From Malaya genurostris (lineage: Eukaryota > Arthropoda > Insecta > Diptera > Culicidae): 64,000 bases of DNA. This document shows positions 21,886 through 34,223 of the stretch, piece by piece; the stretch's first letter is position 1, and the number at the start of each line of letters is the position of its first letter. A program made the translations under genes and the position numbers. The notes below the pieces were generated by a model. That model did no database searches. It was not told where the DNA came from and saw only the letters and a list, made by a program, of their open reading frames with translations. The DNA is taken from assembly GCF_030247185.1 (NCBI RefSeq), contig NC_080572.1:185532866-185596865 (forward strand), in the 5' to 3' direction.

Positions 21886-23279
21886 TAGTTAAGTTTATTT
21901 CGTCGGTCGCATCGAAATTCCATGTTTCGTGGAGTATTTAAAATTTAATCAGTAATACCGTCGTGATGGAGTAATATCATCAATAATAATATTAACATAC
22001 ATGCTGCGATGAATAATAATTATAGTGATAAGAAAACCATGTCTAATCACAAAACGTGCTACACAGTTGATTGCTATTACCCTTTTTAGCTTGAATATCA
22101 TACACAGAAGTAACAGGAGTGCAGGTTTTGCTACAGCAATTCAAACGCGTGAATTTCAAGAATTCAACTGAAGGATCTGTTACATATGAGTATCGCTTTC
22201 TAATTAGATGCAACAATATGAAAAAATGATGTCTAAACTATTCATAGATTCTCAGCAAAACTCAAATGAGCATAGAAATCGAACTTTTCATATTTTTTGA
22301 ATATATTCCTGATTCTGTCTATATATTCGACGTAGAAGGTTATTTGAAATGTGTGAGATCAGTTGTGAAGATTTATATGCTGGTTTTAATTTTTTATGAT
22401 GGAGTTTTTCTGATCCGGAGAGGTGAATAACCATAATGTTAAATTCTCATAGTTCTGGAATTGCAGAATTGGAATCAGAAGTTGGACCTGAATGGCATTC
22501 AGCTAATAATACCTTTGTTTTTAATTTAAGCTCGTGAAAATCGTTCGATACCAGTTCCATTTTGGAGTCATAGACCACTATAATTTTAGATTTTTCATCG
22601 TGATTCAAATGAGCGACAAAAACAAAAAAGTTTTCTGCGGCCTAATACACATATTCAAGTTAACATGAATAGACATGAGTGAAACATTGATTTCCAAGGC
22701 ATTTTATCGAAAAATCTCTGTATGCGATACTGTTAGAAACATAGAAGATTTCAAAACGTGATCGAGCATTATATGAACGGCTGATAAGTGCAACTTATCG
22801 ATGGAACCTCCTTTAAGTAGTTTTGAATACGTAAACAGAATTAATATTTTGTGTGCCAAAAACCGTACTTGAACTTTCCAGAACAGAAAACTTTGAATAT
22901 CCCATTCAAAACATTCAAATTAACCGGATAAAATCTTAACCGGTACTTTCAGAACAAATGTGTTGATTTTTGCATGGAAACTTTCTACGTGTTTCCCTTG
23001 GCTGCGGGATTCATTTCATATATTGTATGTTGTGTATTTGATCTAACAGATTCAAAGTTGTTTGATGTATTATTTAAATTAAATTTTCAATATTATCAGG
23101 TTTCGATATTATCAGGTTTGAAAAGTAGTTTAATCTAATTAAAATTACTAGGTCTTCGCCTGCGCATGGTTGTCTTCTGAGAATGAAGACAAATTTGTTT
23201 CAGCGCAATCAAAAGAGCACCTATGCATAAGGTCTGCTGCTACTGTGTGTAACATACAGTTACCACAATTGAAAAAATA
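21886..23279. other. Unassigned sequence with one repeat module
   Basis: A degenerate module of the modular repeat is visible near 22380-22600 (GAATCAGAAGTTGGACCTGA, then CTCGTGAAAATCG). The rest shows nothing I can name. Confidence 0.4.
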
Positions 23280-23299
23280 ATCGCTATTTTAGTTTTGTT

Positions 23300-23665
23300 A
23301 CCCAATTTTTTTATTCACAATCGGTAATCTTGATTCACATTTTCGTTCGCAAAATGGGCTTATTTCCACCTCTGGTTTAAAGATCGTCCTGCATCCGTCG
23401 GACCAACCAGTAATCAGAAAGAGCAATGTCAGGAGAATACGAAGGGTACTGCAAAATGTCCCACTTGAGCGTGTCTAAATATTTTTACGACTTTTGCGAC
23501 ATGACACCGAGCTTTGTCATGCAGGAGAATAACTTTATAATATCTTTGTTTGTATTCCGTCCGTTCTTCTCCTAATGCACGGTTCAAACGCATCAATTGC
23601 AGCCTATACTGATCGCCCGATATAGCATCGCCTGGTTGTTCGGGTGCGACGACAAAAAGCTTCTT
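23300..23665 (-). pseudogene. Mariner transposase catalytic-domain relic
   Basis: Minus-strand translation gives QYRLQLMRLNRALGEER, then VILLHDKARCHVAKVVK (second catalytic D in LLHDxAR), then in another frame LKWDILQYPSYSPDIALSDY with the third D in YSPDIALSDY. That is the DD34D mariner layout. Frameshifts and stops throughout. The first catalytic D region and the HTH are absent. The adjacent 23639-23722 segment matches 15285-15365. Confidence 0.75.
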
Positions 23666-23889
23666 CGAAGCGCGTAGCGTACGCGGTACTCATTTTGGTA
23701 AAATGCTGAGATCGAATTGTAATTATTATTATCGGTACTGTATTATTGGTCTATATTCATAACAGCCAGAGTCATCTTTTGAAAATGGATCGAACTAATT
23801 TGTACTCTCAGTATAATTATACACTCGAAGCGAAAAATAACCTAGTTTTCAATATTAATCAGGCTCCTCTACGGAAAATTGTGGGGCAG

Positions 23890-24962
23890 TGTTTTTCATT
23901 GCGTTTTGTCGTTTACGTCACTTATACCATCATATCTCTGTAACCAGAAGTGACCACCATTTCATCTAACCAATGAACCAATCAGGGCCGCTTTTACAGA
24001 TGGGCTGAGGGGAGGAGAGGGGAGGGGGTTCGCACCCCGAGCACACGGTCTTAGGGGGCTCTAGACGGGATCCACCGAATAAAACAAAGAATAATTCAGT
24101 TAGCTCGACAAATAAACCATCAGTTGATCCAATCGCTATACCCAATAGTAGCTTTCAAACAATTCTAAACTGGATGAAATCGGTTCAGCTATTTCCGAGT
24201 TAACTGCACGGTAAATACAAAGCGTGTTTTGTCGGTTGCGTCTTTTATACCATTATCTCACCGGAACCAGAAGTAACAGTCATTTGAAATTTGAGCTTGA
24301 TCAATGACCCAGGAGTTACTTCCAAACAAACCTAAACTTGTTAAAATTTCGGCCAGTTAGGTGGATTCACCTCTTTCGCTTCATTCGCTTTATACTATTC
24401 CAATTATTCATTCTTTGGTGTAGTGACAAGATGCCAAATTCAGGCCAAAATAGCGAGGGAGCGTCATAGGTACGCATGAATGGTTACAATCGCTTTTATA
24501 GGCATTCTTCATGGTATATTTCCTTGCTTTCCGTTGTAGTGATGAAGCTTTGGCTTTATCGAACACAGCTGCATATTGCCTGCCAAACCAAATATTTTTT
24601 TGGGAAACTTGGCCGCTTTCTACTTCCTGAAATGCTCATATACACCGTTTGGTTGCATGGCAGTATAATATAGACATTCAGGGAAGCTGCCTAACGTCTT
24701 CTAGCACATAAGTTTCATCATCCATTAACTATCATGTAGGAAAACATCGTCGAATATTCGCGATTCAGTCTAAGCTTGTTGAAACTGATGAGAAAACAGG
24801 GAGGATAGAACAAATTTGGAAAGGAACACATACATACACTCACAGACATTTTCCGATCTCATTGAGCTGAGTAGAATGGTATATAACATTTTGAGTCTCG
24901 GAGGCTACGATCGAAGGTTGTTTTTTTCAGAAATTCTTTTATATAGTGAAAGGCAAAAAGAC
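23890..24962 (+). repeat. Modular repeat, divergent copy
   Basis: Repeated TATACCATYATCTCTGTAACCAGAAGT-like modules at about 23923 and 24247 (given here in approximate form), followed by ACACACATACATACACTCAC-type sequence and a tail in which AGTAGAATGGTATATAACAT is followed by ATAGTGAAAGGCAAAA. The order of parts equals that of the better copies. A G-rich patch (24006-24030) has no evident meaning. Confidence 0.55.
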
Positions 24963-25019
24963 GAAATATTACTGTCATAGAAATGACGAGAAAAACCTAA
25001 AAACGATTATTAATTATAT

Positions 25020-25640
25020 AGAGTGCCCTAATAAGTCATGATTTGAAAATAACTGTTTGTCTACGATTTTCGATACTTTTTTCTAGTCTTTTGTAACGGA
25101 AACAGTTGCCTTGACATGTTTTCGCAAATCTGTCTGTCTTAGTGCTCAAACAGTTTCAATTGGTCTGGTCTGGTGACAGTTTGGAGCTTTCATCTCCTCT
25201 GGTACGAATTTGACTCCATTGGCTTTGTATCAAGCCATTACCATGTCCATCGCGTAATGCACTAATGCCAAAATCGGACATCCACATTCGGACACATTGT
25301 GTCTGTTCTCATAAATGGATTCGAAGGCATTCCACCCTCATAAATTGCTTGTCTAACAATTATCTGCTGATTTTTTTCTGTGAAAATCGACTTATCGCCA
25401 TCTTTATTACTTTGTCCAGTTCGAACCGTGTATAACGTTGGATTCGTCATTACGCATGCTTACAGACCCTTGATTTGTCAGATACGGATTGTTTTTCACT
25501 TCGCTTTCACTTTTTCTGCTTTTTGAAAGTCCTCATTTCGTTCCGTGTCTTTGACAAATCGACGGACCTCTGACGTTGGAAATGATGCATCATTTGTTCA
25601 GGATCTCATTACGCTTTTTCAGAGCTCACGTGATTCGGTA
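25020..25640 (-). pseudogene. DD37E-like Tc1/mariner transposase relic
   Basis: Minus-strand translation gives LALVHYAMDMVMA, a stop, YKANGVKFVPEEM and then PNCHQTRPIET with LRKHVKAT: the second-D-to-E segment of the mosquito DD37E family (compare 44460-47196). The D expected before LAxxHYA is replaced, reading CPILALVHYA, by a small change, and a stop interrupts the helix. An earlier frame (62 codons, 25262-25450) covers the middle of the catalytic domain. The right end GTGCCCTAATAAGTCATG at 25022 may be one terminal repeat; its partner was not found. Confidence 0.6.
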
Positions 25641-25740
25641 GTTGTTAACCTATAGCAATCATGATAAGTTTGACAACTTCAAACATTTTAAGTGCATAGA
25701 TATTATTTTACAGTTACTTTTTTACATTTTTTTGTAAATA

Positions 25741-26835
25741 TTTGTTATATAGGTATAGAATCCGCTCAAACTTTAGAAAAAATGAAAAATCGTATACTCC
25801 CAAACAAGGTTCCTGAATTTCATTTGGATCCGATTTCTGGCTTCGGAGCTACATGATGATATGTGAAACGAAATTAAAACAATGTAACTCATTTTTCCCG
25901 TAGATGGCTGAGCCGATCTAAGCTTCAAATGAAATCTAAGATTCAAATGAAAGGTCTTATGATCCTATAAATCATCTTGCTTTTTAGTCAGATCCAACTT
26001 CCGGTTTAGAGGAAACAGGGTGATTAGTAAAAAAAGGTCCATCACACAAAAATTAATCAGGTTTATCGTGTGTGCAGATTTGGATAGTCGATAACCAAAT
26101 GAATTTATTTCAGTTTTTGCGGTATTCAGTTTTGGATTCGAAAGGTACCCAACAATTTAATTCGCACTACGGTTTCTCAAAGATGTCTACACTGATTTTC
26201 AAACATTTTGAATTAAATGTGAGCTATACAGCTCCTCAGGTGAATTTAACTGACTTCGACTACACCGATGTTCGAATTACGGTTCCAGTATCGAATCGTT
26301 TCTCAATGCTCAATCGTTTTCTCGAAAATGATAAAATCGAATTTCAAAAACAAAAAGTTCAAATTATAGGATTTATAGTCCCGAACAAAAATTTTTTTTT
26401 ATTCGATTCTGGAATAACAGGGTGATGAGTTTTTAAAATTCAAACCGATATAGAAAATGACAATCACACAAAGTTTTAAAGTTGGACTCAAAAATATTCA
26501 AAATTATTCCTCATATTAATGTATGGCCATACGAGTCGTTTTGGGTTATGCTGTTTTCTGAATACTGGCTCTGGAAGTACCGAAAATAACCGTAAACTCT
26601 AAAGTGGAACTTACTTCAACATCTCATGGAATGTTCAATCGATTGTCACACGTTTAGATTCGAATTCGAGCAATTTGAGATTTTAATGAGCGATTAAAAT
26701 CTCAAATCGCCGCTTAAAATGACGGCAATTAAATTAATGTCATGAGAACTAAAGCAACGAAGAATATACATGCAAAAACATATGCGGATTGATAAAAAAA
26801 TGTGTCATCTCACTGCTAGATTGAGCATGTTTTTT
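25741..26835 (-). mobile_element. Modular repeat, long subfamily, copy D
   Basis: Minus-oriented: tail remnant TATAGGTATAGAATCCGCTC at the left, modules through the middle, and the reverse head (TGTCATCTCACTGCTAGATT) at the right. The microsatellite and GC island are deleted between about 25785 and 25795. A SINE is inserted just past its head. Confidence 0.65.
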
Positions 26836-26844
26836 GATTATACT

Positions 26845-27009
26845 TTTTTTTTTTTTTTTTTTGTTTTGATTATAGAGGTTTTAACCTTAAGGTCATTCGC
26901 CTCTTCGGGCCAGAAAAATTTTCTGACCCTATGTTCGGGGTTGGGAATCGAACCCAGGTGAGCTGCGTGAAAGGGCATCGACTTACCCATCACGCTATAC
27001 CCGTCCCGC
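26845..27009 (-). mobile_element. tRNA-derived SINE, Feilai type
   Basis: Read on the minus strand: GGGACGGGTATAGCGTGATG (A box TAGCGTGATGG), then B box GGTTCGATTCC, a tRNA-unrelated body with AGAGGCGAATGACCTTAAGG and AACCTCTATAATC, and a long A tail (the T run at 26844-26872). An 11-bp direct repeat TTGATTATACT (26834-26844 and 27010-27020) flanks it, so the insertion is intact and comparatively recent. I recognise this as the Feilai-type mosquito SINE from memory. Confidence 0.85.
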
Positions 27010-27159
27010 TTGATTATACTCACCTGGGTGCCTTTTCGAAATTTCACACTTCGAGAGCGTTACGAAATTATTCCAGGTTCATTTTTGTCTAAATTTTTTC
27101 TCTTGAGTATTTTCTTTAGTTCTTTCACTAAACTAATGGAAAAAATTGTAAGATGATTT

Positions 27160-27312
27160 AAATTTGATCAGGATCTAACGACAACATGCGAATGCAACTA
27201 TGTAAAGAACAACAATGTAACAGTGAAAATGTTCCCACGGAGACGGGACCTGAACCCGTAGCTAGCTCCTAACCGGGGAAATTGTTTTGCCAATTAAACT
27301 ATCCTGCATATG
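27160..27312 (-). mobile_element. Second tRNA-derived SINE type
   Basis: On the minus strand it starts GCAGGATAGTTTAATTGGCA (A box TAGTTTAATTGG) and has a B box GGGTTCAGGTCCCG, about 70 nt of tRNA-like head, then a body ending near CCTGATCAAATTT. It differs from the Feilai-type SINE beside it. A decayed relative lies at 6855-7020. It lacks a clear A tail and no target duplication was found. Confidence 0.65.
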
Positions 27313-29580
27313 AAAACACAGGAAGAGACAGCCTAATTGACTAGAAGAACCAAGCACGCTTTGCTGTGCTTGGCCGCCACAGCATTCAATTCTAATTCTA
27401 TCTTTATGGAAAAACATCCGACAGAAATACCACAACACACACCGCGCCACAAGTCTATATTCTTCACTCTCTGCTTTGCCACTGGTTTGAGATTTTGTTT
27501 TTGTTTCTTTTGCTGCCTATGGCGTCAAGGCAGAGAGTGAAGATACCCGAGTAGAGTGTGAGATCAAAAAGAAAACTCAATTTGATGTTGTGCTGTTCGT
27601 ATATATCGATTACTTAATTTGCTATCGTTTTGGTCGTTTTAACGGTTAAAAGATCAAAATCGAAAGCAAAAAAAATGCTGTGTGAATTCAAACTGAAAAC
27701 TAGTTTTGCTCTCAGTGAAAGCACATTGAAAACTTAATGTGATGTAGATTTTCTCGAAATGACACGTCACGAGCATAAGCTAAAAATAGAACAGCCAAAA
27801 AGGTCAGGGATAGTATACATTTAGGCGATATTACTCGCCAGCAAGAAAAAAGATTTTATGCAATCTCCATATTAGTCGCAAGCAGGAAAAAAATTTTTAT
27901 GCAATCTCCACACTACCGCGGAGAGAATCCGGTTTCGAACTTAGATGATTTGGAATGCGAACTTTTTGCGATTGCCATGGACTGTGCCTAGCTATAGGGA
28001 GACGGAAAATGTTCGGTTATATGACAAGCAGTGTTGTTTCACAAAGTTATATGCAGGTTGTATCTGTCAATGCACACTCGTTGTGTCGCTTCCATCTCGC
28101 ATCCTCCGTGAATAGCAGTGTGGCTATTTGAGCACAGTATAAAAATGTTCTCTTTGTCATTCTCATATCTGAAGCTCTAGTATTCGAACATTATAACATT
28201 AAATTGAGTTATCTACTTGATCTCACACAACTCGCACATGTAATCACTTTGAAACACGAATTTAGAAGCTCTGAAGACCGAACGTTTTACAGTGAAATCT
28301 TCTACAACACAGGGAACGTGAATTAGGAATCCGGCAATAAGGTATACCAGATCATTTGTTTTTTCGACTAATTGGGACAATGAACGATTATCTCGCTTCT
28401 GACCACAGATACAACCAGAATCTCTTCAGTAAATTTTTAGTTCTTGTGTAGACTTATAATTTACGATCATTTGATGCAGAATTAGTCCTGTGACTCAAAA
28501 TTATGAAGATTTAGTTAGACGGTTTCTTTGGAAACGTGTATTAAAGTTTCAAGATCAATTAGATGATTGATAAAATACTTCTCATAGTATCTAGCGTTAG
28601 TGAGTGAATGAAGTTCTAAGAATTTATAACTATGAATGAAAAGTGTTTTGAAGAGTGTCACAGTTTGTGAACTACTTTGGAATAGAAAAATTAAACATAT
28701 ATTTTCTTGGTGGCTCCTATAAGCCACTAAAGTATTATTAATAATTGGCTGTAGGTTCTGAAATCTGAGACATTCAATGTTCGATGTTCGAACATCGTAA
28801 ACAATAATGAAACTGTTGGATATAAAGTTATGGGTATTTTCAGAACGGGTTTGGCGAGTAGATTATTTTCGCCATACAGGTCCAGAAATCCAGGATTTCT
28901 TGATGCACTGAAAATAATGGTCTAAAAACTTTGGAGTGAACTTCGCGACGTCGTATGATTACAAATATCGAAACATTTTTTTAAAACTGAACTCAAAAAT
29001 TGTTACAGGATCGGATACTTAACGTATCTAGAAGGAAATCGATGACGTCAAATATATTTCTCATATCAAATTCTGAAATAAACTCCTCTACGGCAGACGA
29101 TCAGCGAGATGGGAATGTCAAAGCCACTATTCAGATTGACCTGCTTCAGACAAACGTGGTACCGATGATCGCCAGTTTATCTAATGCCTCCCAGACGTGT
29201 GGTTTGACACCAATATTCTCGTGGTTGAAAAGAAGGAGCATTATTTGCGTAAAAGTTGAAAAAATGTTGAAAAAATCGTTCATTCGCGGTTATGGTTGCG
29301 GTCAACTTCCATTGAAACTTAACTTTGTATTTTTGTGTTGCCATTTGAAATTTGCTCAATTTTAATTGATTCACTAAGTTGTTGATTTAAATATTTTCAT
29401 TTTTTGAGTTTCACAAAACTTTTATCTTTAAACAGCAAAATGATAACATGATGTGATACCAATTGAAAATTTGAGAAATCGATATCATATTAGGATTTCA
29501 ATCTGATGTTGCTATCATAATCAGATTTCAATTTGTTTTCATTTTGATGTTAGACTTTACTCGGGTATGGACTTGTGACG
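27313..29580. other. Unassigned sequence with short repeats
   Basis: A short perfect hairpin CCAAGCACG...CTGTGCTTGG lies at 27349-27373. A unit of about 38 bp containing TTTTATGCAATCTCCA occurs twice at 27836-27914. A plus-strand frame at 29000-29365 (121 codons) has no recognisable domain and an overlapping opposite frame. Nothing else stands out. Confidence 0.4.
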
Positions 29581-30312
29581 CGGTGTGTGTTGTATTTATG
29601 TCGTATAATCACCGTGGAAACCGACTTTTGAACCCGAAGGGCCAAGTTTCATATTCCATTCGAATCAATGTTTGTGTATGTGTGTGAGTGAAAGAGTAAA
29701 ATATGCACTCACTATTCTACAAGATGGCTGAACCGATTTTCACAAACTTAGCCACAAATGAAAGGTCCTTGTCTTAAAAATATGTTTTTAATTTGGTATG
29801 GATTTGACTTCCGGTTCCGGAATCACAAAGAAAAATGTGCAAATTACACAGAATATGCACTCAATTTTCTCCGAAGTCCCTGAATTGATTTTAGCAAACT
29901 TAGGCTCGAATGAACGGCACTGCTTTATTCTTCTAGTATACAGGTCTTGTAAGTTGAAGGCCACACAAACTCAAACGGTTCCCGGAAAGCGGGACTGGAA
30001 GTATCGGAAATAGTTATCAAAAACTTCGAAATGGAACTAACTCGCTTTTCAGCGCGACGGCTGATCAGATTCTCTTAAACTTAATATCAAAAGATAGGAC
30101 TAACGATCCTCTATGGAATTGCTGAATTTGATCTGGATCTTCCGGAATTAAAGGGTGATGAGTTTTCGAAATATCAAACCGTTGTTTCAGTACTAGTTTT
30201 GTCTTATATGAGAAAAATGAGTGACATTTGGCAAAAACATACACACGCACAGACTGAATAATGTTTACTAATCAATTTTTTATGTGATTGCATTTCTATG
30301 TGAGATAGGTAA
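29581..30312 (-). repeat. Modular repeat, short subfamily, minus copy
   Basis: Starts with a degraded tail (TTGAACCCGAAGGGCC, ATATTCCATTCGAATCAATG), has a TG-rich tract for the reverse microsatellite, then modules ATGGCTGAACCGATTTTCAC and GACTTCCGGTTCCGGAAT. It ends near TGTGAGATAGGTAAAAAC. Confidence 0.65.
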
Positions 30313-32520
30313 AAACTATTCTTAAGGTCTGAGGACAGAGGGCCACGTGTTGAGTTTTAAATCGACCACGTGGCTCGCTCAATTCCCTTTGCGCATCGTA
30401 TTTCTCTTGTACTCTCTCGTATATGAGCAAACTGTACCGGGTTGCCAGCATACTTTTTTTTATTTTGATGAGAAGTTTTATCACATTAATCTATCGTATG
30501 GATTGGACATTACATGGATTCCAATGAACAATGAAAAAATATTCAACTTTCACAAAGATTGAATGTCTGTGTGTTTGGCAGCCTTGTCGAGCCAATTTCA
30601 TTTCTCTCTCCATTTTCAGAATGCTATCAGGAAACCAAATCGAAAAAAAAAGGTGAATGCATTGAAACTGACTTTGTTTCACAAAAAAATACAAGACTTT
30701 ATTTTTATCGCGATAACATATATGTTTTTATGTACTAATCGCATCTAAACTAAATTATCTAGACTTTGTCACGGTAGATTTATGATACAAGCCTTCAAAG
30801 CCGAGATATTCGATGAACAAGTAGAGGTATGCATTTCCGAGCGTTCCAATTTTCAGCAATTCTTCAGTCAGAAAAAAATACAACACGACCACTAAACTCA
30901 ATGAATCATCCTGAAAATTTCACAGAATATTCTCAACTAAATTTCGAAGACATTGTCAGGTGGGTTTTTCTATATTCTGCACCGTTTCCAAGAAAATTTA
31001 ATTTGAATCGGGCAAATAGCAAAAAACCTACCATTTTACGGTACTGTCCTCAGCCCTTTGCAAAAAGTGTCTTCAACGTCTTCGTGAATCGTCAATAGTC
31101 TAACCTGTTTCCATAGACCATCCCTAATGAAGTAATGGCTTTTGCAAATTATTACCCCTTCATTCGCTTTGTGATGTTCTCAGCAAGCCGCGACTGGAAC
31201 GGCCCGAATCAGGACAGTAACCGCCTCGCCACCAGCTGGCATATAGTTTTAGCTCAGCAGGAGTTCTTCATCAGACATTGCATACACTCCCTCGGCTCCT
31301 GTGACGCACGACGGGAAATCTTTTCTCTACGTCATGCGGTCTTTCTTGGCGTACATTGGCTTGCGGGATCACTTTTCCTCTTCCGAACCTCTAAGCGCAT
31401 AATGCAATTGCAATCAGCCCGAATGCTAACAAACCACCTCGAGCGATGCCGGTCATGTGGCGCTGAAGCGATTTATGCAAAAAAAAACAATGAGAGTTAG
31501 GTTAGGACACAGCCGACTACGGGGCCAACGAAAAGTGTTTAGTTTTCCGTTTTCTTTTTCACAAATTTATGCACTTTTGTTGCACGTAAGAATTGCATGG
31601 CTCTGGCTCGCTGACGGACACTCAAAGCACCGGATTGGATTGTAACCGAAAGAAGTCGGCAAAATAGTAGGCTGCAACCCACCAAGGATCCCACCTTCCA
31701 ACAGCTTGAGGTCGATCAAACGTTTTATATCGTTGACATCACATGGTGCTTTAGTATGCGATATAGATCTACTAATGCACCGCAGGCACTGTATGCAGAG
31801 CATTTCCTGTAAATATGTATATGCATAATTTACTCGTGCACTTTGTTCTCTATTTCTGTAACGCGAAGGACCTTTCGGCAAAGTCTGAAACACATTACAT
31901 GTCGAGTAATTGCGAACTGGAATTGCACTGCATTATTTTAAAGTCTGCATTGCATTCGACTGTGAGACCAAATGTAAAAATTACAAATGAACACATAGTT
32001 TGTTCCAGTAGGTTTTACACTGGCTTTCAGTGGTTAACAAACAGTTCAAATGCAAATGAATTAACCGTCAGGTTATATTTTGGACATCTAAGCTACCTTT
32101 AAATGAATAGAGAATTTTCAAATGTCCCGTGTAGCCTGTAGTTACACCATTTTATCAAGATGATCAGTAAATAACTGCCACAGACCCAAAAAAAAACAAC
32201 CATTAACCTACATGGCTGCCAAGAGACACGTTCAAATGTTTATTACGGAAATAAAATCTCTGCAATGTGGATGTTTATTTCCCGACAAACTGTCATTGAC
32301 TTTGTTACTCACATCGTATTATAACTATCGCGCAGTGCTTCGTATCAGCACGTATCATTGTTAAGATAAAATGACAGTAAAAACTTAGAAAATTGTGTTG
32401 GCTTAAGGTGCAATTTACAATGTCAGGAAAACATACAGTGTTGAACAACGCAAAAGCAACTTTCTCAGCTGTCGTTGAGCGGGTAGTTTTAATCAAAAAG
32501 TCAGTTCCTTTGGTATACAG
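30313..32520. other. Unassigned sequence
   Basis: The longest frame is plus 31135-31500 (121 codons, MAFANYYPFIRFVMFSASRD...); it has two Cys in CRSCGAE near its end but no domain I can name, no good splice context and no partner. A 23-fold weaker minus frame overlaps. No transposon ends were recognised. Confidence 0.35.
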
Positions 32521-32835
32521 TTTTTTTTTAATTCAATAGTAACATATTTGAAGGCACACTGCTTAAGCTCTAAGATGCCAAGGGCATTTTCTAATTTTAA
32601 TTAATGACTAACTTAAAACTAGGGTATTATCATTAGGGTAGTGGCGATTTCCGGTCGCAATAGTCGATTCTGGCAGATTCAGTCTGCAGCTGGCGATCGG
32701 CAATGGTCGGTGGATTAAATATGACACTAGTGTCTTCCAGATGACGATTATACGGACCCATTGATCCGCGAGAAACACCCCCAGGTCACAGAGACCCGGC
32801 GGGTGGCCCGCATGTTGGTCATTGAGAAGGTATAC
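32521..32835 (-). mobile_element. 3' UTR fragment of an RNase H-bearing LINE
   Basis: Aligns with 56101-56400, the 3' UTR of the LINE at 56101-57975. Shared blocks are GGCACACTGCTTAAGCTCTA, AGATGCCA, ACTAACTTAAAACTA, ACACCCCCAGG and CCCGGCGGGTGGCCCGCATG. A T run at 32520-32528 is the reverse of the A tail. Extreme 5' truncation leaves only about 300 bp of UTR. The GCGGGCCACCCGC motif is kept in both copies. Confidence 0.8.
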
Positions 32836-33086
32836 AGTTTTAAATACAATGATGTTATTTTTTTGTTGCCCTTACTATGTAAGTTGCCCCTTAAGTTGAC
32901 TTAAGAAAAATTTGCCTATCTAGAACTGGAAGTATATTTCAAAACTTCAATTTCCTTATAGCACTTTTGTTTTCACCATACCACGACTTTAGCTCTCATG
33001 ACACGAGTGTTTAGTTTCGGCGCGTCTTCATAATCGTTCAAGATTTTCAATCGCGCGTAAGTTATCTCAACTTATATTGAAAAAAC

Positions 33087-33448
33087 CTGTTTTAATCCAC
33101 CTAGTGGTGTAATGATACCTTACTCATATCAATCATACTATCATATATAATACTGTGGTATTCTATATTTCCGCATCCGGAAGTCGGGTCCGGATGAAAT
33201 TCAGGAATTACGTATGGGAATACAAGACCTTTCATTTGAATCTAAGTTTGTGAAAATCGGTTCACCCATCTCCGAGAAAAGTTAGTGAAAAAAACGTAAC
33301 ATACACACACACAGAGAGAGAGAGAGAGAGAAAGATTTTGCGTACGAACTGAGTCGAATGGTATATGACACTCGGCCCTCCGGGTCTCGGTTCAAAAATC
33401 GGTTTTTACAGTGATTGTATAATCTTTCTGTATGAAAAAGACAAAACC
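33087..33448 (+). mobile_element. Modular repeat, short subfamily, minimal complete copy
   Basis: A compact full copy of about 360 bp: head TTTAATCCACCTAGTGGTGT, one module (CATCCGGAAGTCGGGTCC then GAAAATCGGTTCACCCATCT), a (CA)n(GA)n tract at 33303-33332, GAACTGAGTCGAATGGTATA, the GC island CGGCCCTCCGGGTCTCGG, and the tail CAGTGATTGTATAATCTTTC. It is immediately followed by the head of another copy, so it marks the family's unit ends well. Confidence 0.75.
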
Positions 33449-33800
33449 GGTTTTAATCCACCTAATGATGTGATAATGCCTTTTCCATTACCATTTCAAG
33501 GGAAATCGATGCATGTTTAACATTGGTGTTTTGGGCAATCTGTTTCCGAAATTGGAGCTCGGAGACCGCCATAGTCTGTTTTGAGAATTTCGTACGTACT
33601 TATTGTGTGGGAACCAGATAAAATTTAGAACATATTTATAGTACTGTACAACTTTTCATTTGAATCTATGACTGTAGAAATCGGTTCTACTGTCACTGAG
33701 GAATCAAATTAATTTCTTTTTGGGAGTTCTTATTCAATACTTTCTGAAACCGGGAAACGGAAACTAGTAGTGCCGAAGTAAGTTTATATGTATGTATGTG
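33449..33800 (+). repeat. Modular repeat, short subfamily, partial copy
   Basis: Begins TTTTAATCCACCTAATGATG directly after the previous copy. Modules decay after 33700 and the tail is missing. Confidence 0.6.
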
Positions 33801-33945
33801 TGAAGCCACCATCAGTTCAAGGCATTACCAGTGTATGCGGGTAGACTTACAGTAGATTCGAATTTGATTATCAGAGAGCTTTCATATAACTGAGGACCCG
33901 GCGCCTTCCAGCAAGAACAACCGGCTATACCAGCTTAAGGGGCGG

Positions 33946-34223
33946 GTAGGGTCTAACACTTTTGAAAGATCATTTATTTTTTTCTTATAGCAAAACATTT
34001 TAAGAATATTCTGTGAAATTTTCAAGCCTATCGGGACAAAACTCTGCAAGTTATGGGACTTTATCTTTGCTTATCTCATACTGTGAAGAAGTAAGAGCTT
34101 GGCACATATGCCCAAGACTTCTGCTTCGATTGACTTAAAAACTTGACAAAACATTCGTGAAATGTATCATTATAACAAATTATAAAAGAAAAAATATGAT
34201 ATTTTGAAAATATTAGACCCTAC
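33946..34223. mobile_element. Small MITE with TAGGGTCTAA ends
   Basis: Inverted ends GTAGGGTCTAAC...TTTGAAA at 33946 and TTTGAAAATATTAGACCCTA at 34203 enclose 278 bp of non-coding DNA. No convincing target duplication beyond a base or two, so the class is open. Confidence 0.5.

Noticed and set aside
24000..24030. G-rich patch as a G-quadruplex element
   Set aside because: Runs of G are interrupted by A and occur once; it lies in a decayed modular repeat.
31135..31500. 121-codon plus frame as a host gene
   Set aside because: No domain, no signal of splicing, and frames on the other strand overlap; not supportable as a gene.
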